Below are positions 27,873-33,921 of a stretch of DNA of 40,599 nucleotides, piece after piece. The stretch comes from Bacilli bacterium. GTDB taxonomy: Bacteria > Bacillota_I > Bacilli_A > RFN20 > CAG-826. Every line of letters starts with the position of its first letter. Within the stretch, counting starts at the first letter, position 1. The translations under genes were made by a program, and so were the position numbers. A model generated the notes under the pieces. It searched no databases. It saw nothing but the letters and a program-made list of their open reading frames with translations, and was not told where the DNA came from. Where the stretch lies: contig JAKSVF010000016.1 in NCBI GenBank assembly GCA_024408235.1, positions 1 to 40,599 on the forward strand, read 5' to 3'.

Positions 27873-27902
27873 TTAACTAAAAACAAATAAACTTGCTATG
27901 AT
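27873..27902 (+). promoter_or_regulatory. Promoter of the alpha/beta hydrolase gene
   Basis: TTAACT (27873-27878), an 18-base spacer and TATGAT (27897-27902), followed by the SD GGGGAGG and the ATG at 27920. Confidence 0.6.
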
Positions 27903-27919
27903 ATTGGGGAGGTAAGTTT

Positions 27920-28861
27920 ATGTTGTTCAAGAAAAAAGTAGATACCGCATTCAAATCGATGTTCGGGCATAGATTCAGCGAAAACCAACCTGGCTTATAT
28001 TTTTTTAAATGGTATGAGCTTGAGGGATTGAAGCGTGACGACTTCTCCTTTTCAAATAGATTCGGGGAGACGATTAGAGGTGGATTATATTACACCGACT
28101 CATACTCCTATAAAGACACTCTGGTCATATTCTCCCACGGATATGGAGGCGGTCACATCTCCTACATTAAAGAGATTTATCACATAGCCAAGAAAGGTTT
28201 TAAGGTTCTTGCTTTAGATGCGGCGGGATGCAATGAGTCAGATGGCGATGGTTTAAGAGGATTTAATCAGCAAAGTTCAGATACATTCGATTTAATTTCT
28301 TACCTAAAATCAAATGATGAATATAAGGATCTCAAACTTGATTTAGTCGGACATTCAATGGGCGGGTACACCTCATTGAACCTCTTGAATTATGTTGATG
28401 GCATTCATAAAGTAGTTGCTCTTGCAGCCCCTATTTCCTTTAAGCATATGGAAGGGGCTATTGTCACTTCACTCATTTCAAAAGAAGCTAACCGTTTAGA
28501 AAATGCAGTCCTTCCTGGGTGGGATAAATGTAACGCATTAGACGGCGCCAAAAAGGCATCAAACACAAAGATACTTTATATCCAATCTCTTGATGATGCT
28601 GTAGTTAAATGGAAACACAGCGGCAAGGTGTTTTCAAAAGTCAAAAACCCAAACTTCTCCACCGCATTCGTAAATGGAGCGGGACATCAGACTTGTTTTA
28701 CAAAAGAAGCCGCGATCAATTTTAAAGAGTATATGGAGAAAATGAAAAAATGCGCGAGTGTAGATGAACTCAACGCACTTTGTGAATCTGCGGATTGGAA
28801 CGCGATATGCGACCATGACCCTAAGACTTTATCTTTGATAACCGACTTCTTAGCGGACTAA
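27920..28861 (+). CDS. Alpha/beta hydrolase, serine esterase/lipase-like
   Basis: The 313 residues form an alpha/beta hydrolase with the oxyanion segment FSHGYGGGH (about 72), the nucleophile elbow GHSMGG (Ser about 144), the acid in QSLDDAVVKW (about 220) and the histidine in NGAGHQTC (about 254). This resembles the serine aminopeptidase/monoacylglycerol lipase group, but the substrate cannot be told. There is no signal peptide. It is one of the few plus-strand genes and is convergent with hemW, sharing its last 12 bases. The SD is strong. Confidence 0.85.
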   Translation: MLFKKKVDTAFKSMFGHRFSENQPGLYFFKWYELEGLKRDDFSFSNRFGETIRGGLYYTDSYSYKDTLVIFSHGYGGGHISYIKEIYHIAKKGFKVLALDAAGCNESDGDGLRGFNQQSSDTFDLISYLKSNDEYKDLKLDLVGHSMGGYTSLNLLNYVDGIHKVVALAAPISFKHMEGAIVTSLISKEANRLENAVLPGWDKCNALDGAKKASNTKILYIQSLDDAVVKWKHSGKVFSKVKNPNFSTAFVNGAGHQTCFTKEAAINFKEYMEKMKKCASVDELNALCESADWNAICDHDPKTLSLITDFLAD

Positions 28862-29944
28862 ATCAACGGTTACTTTATCTAGGAGTAGCATTCCTTTATC
28901 GCTAACTCTCACGTTATCCCCTTCGATGATTAATAAGCCTTCCTTCTCTAAAGCGAGGGCTTTTTCTTTATGGGTTTCCATGAAATCTTTTCCGACGAAT
29001 TCTTTGTATCTATCCATTTTGAACCCGTTTCTCAACCTGAGATTTGTCATTAAGAATAGCAACGGCTTATCCTCTTCCACTACAACCTCTTTTTCAGACA
29101 CGGTCTTGCCGGCTAAATATGCGATGATGCTGCCGGTGTTCTTATATCTCACACCATTTAGATAACCACTCGCGCCCATGCCGCATCCGTAATACTCTTC
29201 ATTTCGCCAATACACGGTGTTGTGCTTAGACTCAAAACCAGGTTTAGAATAGTTCGATACTTCGTACCTCTCATAACCACGTTCTCTAAGCGTGGCAAGT
29301 ATCAATTCGTACTGATCAGCCTGAACGGAATCATCAGCCTCGGTTAGACCGAGGTTCTTAAACTTGGTGGAGTCTTCTAAGATGAGCGAATATGTCGAGA
29401 TGTGTGGCACGTCTAAAGATAACAACGCATCAATATCTGTGGACACTTCTTCGCTCGATTCCCCTGGCAAAGCATAAATCAAATCAACATTTATGTTTGT
29501 GATGCCCTTGCCCTTTAAATTGTTTACAACGTCTATGATATCTTCAAAAGAATGTGGGCGTTCCATAAGGGTAAGATATTTGCTCTGAGATGATTCAACA
29601 CCAAGCGATACGCGATTGACTCCGTTATTCTTTAAGATATCTATCTTTTCGCTTGTTAAGGACTCAGGGTTTGCTTCGATTGAAAACTCCCCGCCTTCTA
29701 CGAGATATTCGCTTAAATAGCCTAAAATCTTATTAAATAAGGTATCAGGGAGGGTGGTTGGAGTGCCTCCACCGACATAAATCGTCTTTTGCGAGTGCTT
29801 AGGGATTTTGTAGCCTTCAATTTCCTCTATAAGTTTCTCAATATAAGAAAAAGCCCACTTTTCATTAAAGAGGACTTTTGAGAAAGCGCAATAAGAGCAG
29901 ATTCTCGAGCAGAATGGAATGTGGACGTATAAAGAGGTTGGCAT
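28850..29944 (-). CDS. hemW: HemW-like radical-SAM protein
   Basis: The 364 residues have the radical-SAM triad in HIPFCSRICSYCAF (about 9-22), GGGTPTTLP (about 57), the SIEANPES segment (about 96) and the C-terminal HemN-like helices. HemW lacks the extra cysteine of true coproporphyrinogen dehydrogenases and acts as a haem chaperone in studied bacteria. No haem genes are in the window, so the partner is unclear. It follows the small membrane protein gene by three bases. The neighbour order hemW then hrcA (now with two genes between) matches Bacillus, where lepA-hemN-hrcA is conserved. Confidence 0.92.
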   Translation of the reverse strand: MPTSLYVHIPFCSRICSYCAFSKVLFNEKWAFSYIEKLIEEIEGYKIPKHSQKTIYVGGGTPTTLPDTLFNKILGYLSEYLVEGGEFSIEANPESLTSEKIDILKNNGVNRVSLGVESSQSKYLTLMERPHSFEDIIDVVNNLKGKGITNINVDLIYALPGESSEEVSTDIDALLSLDVPHISTYSLILEDSTKFKNLGLTEADDSVQADQYELILATLRERGYERYEVSNYSKPGFESKHNTVYWRNEEYYGCGMGASGYLNGVRYKNTGSIIAYLAGKTVSEKEVVVEEDKPLLFLMTNLRLRNGFKMDRYKEFVGKDFMETHKEKALALEKEGLLIIEGDNVRVSDKGMLLLDKVTVDLVR

Positions 29945-29947
29945 CCC

Positions 29948-30316
29948 TTATTTGTCCTCTTCGACTTCTCCCGATTCTTCTGGATGAGCCTTTGCCCACT
30001 CTTCCATGGCTTTGATAGCTTCTGGATCATCGATTTCGCCGAGTGTTCTTGCCATTGTGTCGTCGAGCGCCTCTTCTTCTGTTGGAGCGCCATCTTCGAC
30101 AGCCTTAGCGTCTGCTTTTGTCTCTTCTTCGAAATCAACGAGAACTCTGTTAAGTTCTTCCTGAGCAATCTCTTCATCCGTTTTCTTCTCGTCGGTGTTC
30201 TGGAATGGCTTCACGTATTTCTTAACGAGTATGACTGCTACGACGATTAAGCCAAAGAAGCCTAAGATTATGAGTATGAATACGATTGGATTATCTGCGA
30301 ATGATGCTAATAACAT
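29948..30316 (-). CDS. Small single-pass membrane protein, acidic cytoplasmic tail
   Basis: The 122 residues begin with one hydrophobic helix (VFILIILGFFGLIVVAVILV, about 12-31) followed by KKYVKPF and a strongly acidic region of about 80 residues with DFEEE and EEEALDDTMARTLGEIDDPEAI segments. I recognise no family. It lies in an operon between the Fic-like gene and hemW, with its SD (AAAGGAGA) inside the end of the Fic-like gene. The likely topology is N-out, tail-in, by the positive-inside rule. Confidence 0.7.
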   Translation of the reverse strand: MLLASFADNPIVFILIILGFFGLIVVAVILVKKYVKPFQNTDEKKTDEEIAQEELNRVLVDFEEETKADAKAVEDGAPTEEEALDDTMARTLGEIDDPEAIKAMEEWAKAHPEESGEVEEDK

Positions 30317-30319
30317 GGT

Positions 30320-31771
30320 TTATCTCCTTTTCTTTGTTGGGGTGTAAACAAACTTGTTCTTGAGAGCGCACTTCTTATAGAAGCCTTTCGCTGCCAATTT
30401 GTCCATGCTTGTTCTTGCGGTCTCATAGACGCATCTAGTATACGCCTTGAACTGTTGAATTGTGTAATAGCGGCCTTCTGTGCAGTGTGTCGCATAGAAG
30501 CTTGCCTGTTTTTTGTTCAAATCAGGTTCTGTCTCCATGAGATAGATTACATATTCTTTGACTTCTCTATCAGAGAGAGTTGGAGCGCGTCCTATCGGAG
30601 TTGACTCGATATCCTCTTTTGTGAGGGTTTCAACAGGAGCAACTGCCTTTTTTTCTTCGTGCGGGATGACTTCCACTCCGTCTACCACTTCACGAGGCTC
30701 TTCAACGAACTTCTCTACAACCGGAGTTGGAGTTGGCCTAATAGGTGCTGGAGCAGGTTTCTCGATTTCTGGGATTCTTGTCGATTCTTCTCTATAGGTG
30801 TCGATGCGGATGTTCGCAATCTTGTCTTCGAGAGAATCACAAGCGTTTCCGATATCCTTGATGGCAATATCAACGATATAGGTTAAATCGCCTGTCTTCT
30901 GGGTTTCGGTATAAGCCTCATTCAAGGCCTGATTTCTGTTCGGAAGGATTTCTTCGAATGGAAGGAAGTAGGCATATGGATTATTGAGGGCTTCAGCCAT
31001 AATCCATTTTGCGGATAAGCTAGCAACGCTTTCATTGGCATTCTCAAATGGTTTTACATGATTTACAAAGTAAAGAGCAAGGACAGCTCTAACGAATGGC
31101 GTCATTGCCTTATCATTTGTCGAAGAAGCGAATGGATCCATCGTTCTTTCTATCATCTCAAATGGGCAATATGGATAAACCGCGTTAACCTGGTATTTAG
31201 CGTTTCTTGCAGTGTTATCCCAATCCCTTGATCTGAAATGTCCAAATGATGATTCTGGAACTGCCTTGAGGAATATTTCTCTCAGCATTGAATCGTCTAC
31301 CGCTTTTGGGGAAACCGATGAGAAATAGAACAAGCAGTCAACATAATTGACTAAAGGCTTATGTGAAGCGTCATTCTCAAGATATGTGTCATTGATGAGA
31401 GCGTTGAATGAACGTTCCTGAATATCAACCTTCAAAACATCTCTGAGGGTTCCTAATTCAAGCGATAAACAAGCCTTCTTAGCCTCGGATGATTCGATTA
31501 AATCGGTAAGTGAGGATAGCTTTGTTGCGAGTTTTCCCAACTTATCCTCCACTTTAGCGATCTTGTCTTTAATGACATCGGTTAAGATGATGTACATTGG
31601 AGTGTTGCCGATCGTTCTGATGTTGAGATCGACTTTGTAAGCGAGTCGGTACTTATTGACCATGTTCCAATACGGATCAATGTTTGCGCCGAAAAGCTTA
31701 CGTAAGCTATTCTTGGTCGAATAGTTTTCGTCAGTAAATTTCTGAGCGATTTGATTAGATGAGTTTGCCAT
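30320..31771 (-). CDS. Fic-fold protein with degenerate active-site motif
   Basis: The 483 residues look like a Fic-domain protein that has lost its catalytic motif. The core (about 165-310) reads LYFVNHVKPFENANESVASL where active Fic proteins have HPFxxGNGRxGR: the PF and an N remain, but the His directly before Pro and the Gly-Asn-Gly-Arg loop are altered. It is followed by the usual NRNQALNEAY and GDLTYIVDIAI segments. A Pro/Glu-rich linker (about 335-400) leads to a C-terminal winged-helix-like part (about 405-480). Active Fic enzymes transfer AMP; this one probably does not, so a binding or regulatory role is likely. It has no SD and begins six bases after a TATAAT box. It leads the operon with the membrane protein and hemW. 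Confidence 0.65.
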   Translation of the reverse strand: MANSSNQIAQKFTDENYSTKNSLRKLFGANIDPYWNMVNKYRLAYKVDLNIRTIGNTPMYIILTDVIKDKIAKVEDKLGKLATKLSSLTDLIESSEAKKACLSLELGTLRDVLKVDIQERSFNALINDTYLENDASHKPLVNYVDCLFYFSSVSPKAVDDSMLREIFLKAVPESSFGHFRSRDWDNTARNAKYQVNAVYPYCPFEMIERTMDPFASSTNDKAMTPFVRAVLALYFVNHVKPFENANESVASLSAKWIMAEALNNPYAYFLPFEEILPNRNQALNEAYTETQKTGDLTYIVDIAIKDIGNACDSLEDKIANIRIDTYREESTRIPEIEKPAPAPIRPTPTPVVEKFVEEPREVVDGVEVIPHEEKKAVAPVETLTKEDIESTPIGRAPTLSDREVKEYVIYLMETEPDLNKKQASFYATHCTEGRYYTIQQFKAYTRCVYETARTSMDKLAAKGFYKKCALKNKFVYTPTKKRR

Positions 31772-31777
31772 GCTTTT

Positions 31778-31805
31778 ATTATAATGCGTGACACGAGATT
31801 TACAA
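31778..31805 (-). promoter_or_regulatory. Promoter of the Fic-like gene, leaderless geometry
   Basis: The minus strand has TTGTAA (31800-31805), 16 bases, TATAAT (31778-31783). Only six bases separate the -10 box from the ATG, so the predicted start of transcription falls on or next to the start codon. Confidence 0.75.
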
Positions 31806-31875
31806 ATATCTACATAAAAAACTACTAATTTTTGTATATAATCTTCGATTCTATCTCGTATTTATTTGAAGAGAA

Positions 31876-31905
31876 TGAAAAATAGCGGACCCACTAGATC
31901 CGCTA
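31876..31905 (-). terminator. Terminator of rplU-prp-rpmA
   Basis: On the minus strand TAGCGGAT (31898-31905) pairs with GTCCGCTA (31883-31890), followed by TTTTTC, 20 bases after the rpmA stop. Confidence 0.8.
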
Positions 31906-31925
31906 CTTCGTGTCGTTTTTAGAGA

Positions 31926-32213
31926 TTACTGACGTTCTGCGTAAACAGAGATTCTCTTGCCGCTCTTGCCAACTCTTTCGAATTTGACATATCCATCAAC
32001 TAATGTGTAGATTGTGTCATCTCCGCCGAGTGCGCAGTTAGTTCCTGGACGAATCTTTGTTCCTCTCTGACGATATAAGATATTGCCAGCTAAAACATGC
32101 TGTCCATCACCAACTTTTGCTCCAAGACGACGTCCAGCTGAGTCTCTTCCGTTCTTGGTTGATGAAACACCTTTTTTGGAAGCGAAGCGCTGTAAATCAA
32201 TGATAAATTTCAT
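31926..32213 (-). CDS. rpmA: Ribosomal protein bL27 with cleavable pre-sequence
   Basis: The 95 residues are bL27; [23 protein letters not shown] is the family signature near the peptidyl transferase centre. Before it stands the extra [10 protein letters not shown], matching the Firmicute pre-sequence that the protease Prp removes to expose the Ala-Ser-Lys N-terminus. The prp gene is immediately upstream and overlaps by four bases. The order rplU-prp-rpmA is conserved in Firmicutes. Confidence 0.97.
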   Translation of the reverse strand: MKFIIDLQRFASKKGVSSTKNGRDSAGRRLGAKVGDGQHVLAGNILYRQRGTKIRPGTNCALGGDDTIYTLVDGYVKFERVGKSGKRISVYAERQ

Positions 32214-32527
32214 TTGTCGTTCTTCCTTTCTAGGCTCACATAATCCGGATAGGATCTTGCGATGCCTTCAATTTGCGCAATGATTGTTTCAATCACTGCA
32301 AGGTCGTGTTCGCTCATGGTCTCTAAGGATCTGAGCTCTACAAATCCGTCTCTAACATCGGCTTCATAGTTCTTGTCACCATCCGTCAAGGCTTCGAAGC
32401 CCCCGGGGATGATTCCGCTTACCGCTGCGCAGATGATATCCTGTCCATGCTTTGCATATCCCGAATGTCCACTGCTTCTTAAGTAGCTGAACTGATTGTT
32501 TTTATAACCGATTATTACCTTAATCAT
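32210..32527 (-). CDS. prp: Prp, ribosomal-processing cysteine protease
   Basis: Cleaves the N-terminal extension of bL27. I choose the ATG at 32527 ([16 protein letters not shown], 105 residues), which shares one base with the rplU stop (TAATG). The upstream in-frame start lies inside rplU. The catalytic pair is visible in [20 protein letters not shown] (His about 22, Cys about 34). It lies between rplU and rpmA as in Bacillus (ysxB) and its substrate is the next gene. Confidence 0.95.
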   Translation of the reverse strand: MIKVIIGYKNNQFSYLRSSGHSGYAKHGQDIICAAVSGIIPGGFEALTDGDKNYEADVRDGFVELRSLETMSEHDLAVIETIIAQIEGIARSYPDYVSLERKNDK

Positions 32528-32835
32528 TAGGCGTTGATGGATTTGATGACGAGGCAAGTATATGGCTGACGATGTCCCTGTTTCTTGCGCTCATTACGTT
32601 TTGTCTTGTATTTGTAGATGACGACTTTCTTCTCAAGTCCGTGCTTCTCAACTTTAGCTGTGACTGTAGCACCAGCAACATAAGGTGTGCCAGCAACTGC
32701 CTTTTCACCGCCAACGAAGACGACCTTGTCGAGAGTAACATCACTACCAGCTTCTGCATTGAGCTTCTCGACGAAGATCTTGTCTCCGACTGAAACCTTA
32801 ACCTGCTTTCCGCCTGTAACTACGATAGCGTACAT
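32527..32835 (-). CDS. rplU: Ribosomal protein bL21
   Basis: 50S protein of 102 residues, starting at the ATG at 32835 ([20 protein letters not shown]) after AAGGAGG; an upstream in-frame start has no family support. The C-terminal [22 protein letters not shown] is the typical KRRKGYRRKxGHRQxxT motif. First gene of the rplU-prp-rpmA operon, with a structured leader upstream. Confidence 0.97.
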   Translation of the reverse strand: MYAIVVTGGKQVKVSVGDKIFVEKLNAEAGSDVTLDKVVFVGGEKAVAGTPYVAGATVTAKVEKHGLEKKVVIYKYKTKRNERKKQGHRQPYTCLVIKSINA

Positions 32836-32950
32836 GTTAGTTCCTCCTTCTTTTCGCTTATGACTCGCTCCGGACGGCCAATGTATAGACATTTGTTAGG
32901 TGCCGTATGAAAGCGGTTGAGGCCCTAGGGAGGGCGACAACGTGAATAAT
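32836..32950 (-). ncRNA. Probable L21 leader (ribosomal protein autoregulatory RNA)
   Basis: The minus-strand region before rplU can fold into several short stems: GCCCT/AGGGC at its 5' side and AATG/CATT near the centre, between a TATATT/TATTAT -10 candidate (about 32950-32957) and the SD. Firmicute rplU operons often carry the L21 leader, which the protein is thought to bind. I could not confirm the consensus, so the call rests on position and fold. Confidence 0.4.
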
Positions 32951-32998
32951 ATATACATATTTCCTCCAATAGGGAAGAAAAAAGTGCATTTTTACTTT

Positions 32999-33682
32999 CT
33001 AAAGAAAGATTTTTGGGCCAGATTCCCTCTTCCTTAAGGAATAATAAGCCTTTTCGGTCACGATGATATGGTCGATGACCGTTATGCCAAATTCCTTGAG
33101 CTTAGCTTCGAACTTCTCGGTTGAACGCACATCCCCAACTGAAGGCGTGACATTTCCTGATGGGTGATTGTGCACCATGACTATTTTCTTTGCGTTTAGA
33201 GATATGCATTCTCGTATGATTGAGTTCACACTGACGGTGACATTAGCCTCTAAATTGGCCCTAAAGATAGATTCTTTAATGAATCTACCTCCCCTATTGT
33301 AATAGATGATAAACAAATCTTCACTAGAGAGATTGATTATCCTTTTTGAATAGTTCTCGAATATCTTTTCAGCAGACTGATATCCTTCGCTTGATTCCTC
33401 TAACAAAACTCGCCTTTGTATTTCAAAAATAGCGGCAAAAGTGAGCGCTTTAACTTCCGATATTCCATAGAATTTCTCGAATGTTTTCGCTTCCATTCCA
33501 ACCATATTTCGGAGCGTGTGAAAACTGTTTAGCAAATCATCGGCAATCTCGAGCGCGTTCTTATTCTGTTTACCACTGCCAATGATGATTGCTAATAGTT
33601 CTCGATCGTCTAATTTGGATAAGCCTAGCCTCTTTGCTCTTTCTCTAGGCCTATTCCATTTAGGTATCTCTTCTATTTTCAT
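32999..33682 (-). CDS. radC: RadC family JAB/MPN-domain protein
   Basis: I start at the ATG at 33682 (MKIEEIPKWNRPRERAKRLG, 227 residues), which overlaps the peptide gene by four bases; the longer open frame above it is antisense-like and basic. The N-terminal helix-hairpin-helix part (about 1-85) is followed by the metal motif HNHPSGNVTPSVGD (about 176-189) in the JAB/MPN fold. Despite its name RadC is not a proven repair protein; its function is unsettled. It is coupled to the peptide gene and ends near a weak hairpin at 32981-32998. Confidence 0.93.
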   Translation of the reverse strand: MKIEEIPKWNRPRERAKRLGLSKLDDRELLAIIIGSGKQNKNALEIADDLLNSFHTLRNMVGMEAKTFEKFYGISEVKALTFAAIFEIQRRVLLEESSEGYQSAEKIFENYSKRIINLSSEDLFIIYYNRGGRFIKESIFRANLEANVTVSVNSIIRECISLNAKKIVMVHNHPSGNVTPSVGDVRSTEKFEAKLKEFGITVIDHIIVTEKAYYSLRKRESGPKIFL

Positions 33683-33864
33683 TTCCAAGTGAACTGGAAT
33701 CCGCCAGGCATCTTGATGTCGGCTCCATTTTGCGAACGCATGAGTTTGTAGACGACCACCGCCATGACTGCGATTGCCATGACGGCCATGACCGCTGCAA
33801 TGGTGATTGCCTCGCCTGGAGCGACTGTTTTTAGTTCTTCTTCTGTTAGTATTTTTCCGTCCAT
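33679..33864 (-). CDS. Small peptide with double-glycine-type leader and one hydrophobic helix
   Basis: The 61 residues begin MDGKILTEEELKTVAPGEA. Counted back from Gly17, Leu is at -12, Glu at -8, Leu at -7, Val at -4, Pro at -2 and Gly at -1, the spacing of C39-type leaders (LSxxELxxIxGG), with Pro-Gly in place of Gly-Gly. The rest is a 24-residue Ala/Val/Met helix, then YKLMRSQNG and the end MPGGFQFTWK. The start is the ATG at 33864 after GGAGG, nine bases away; the earlier GTG at 33882 would lie inside that SD. The SD is paired in a hairpin (33872-33897). The stop overlaps radC by four bases. It could be an exported bacteriocin-like or signalling peptide, or simply a small membrane protein. 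Confidence 0.6.
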   Translation of the reverse strand: MDGKILTEEELKTVAPGEAITIAAVMAVMAIAVMAVVVYKLMRSQNGADIKMPGGFQFTWK

Positions 33865-33871
33865 AAAAAAT

Positions 33872-33897
33872 AACCTCCACACTAATATGTAGAGGTC
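33872..33897 (-). terminator. Hairpin after valS that also covers the peptide SD
   Basis: On the minus strand GACCTCTACA pairs with TGTGGAGGTT (ten pairs, two G-U; loop TATTAG), followed by ATTTTTT. This looks like an intrinsic terminator, but its 3' arm contains the GGAGG of the peptide gene, so it can also block translation. Confidence 0.7.
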
Positions 33898-33921
33898 ATT
33901 TCTCGATTTTTTACCTACGAA

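Noticed and set aside
33683..33880. Upstream extension of radC (His/Arg-rich)
   Set aside because: It is the out-of-frame reading of the peptide gene; the conserved RadC N-terminus begins at 33682.
33865..33882. GTG start extending the small peptide
   Set aside because: The GTG overlaps the SD used by the ATG at 33864, has no SD itself, and would spoil the leader pattern.
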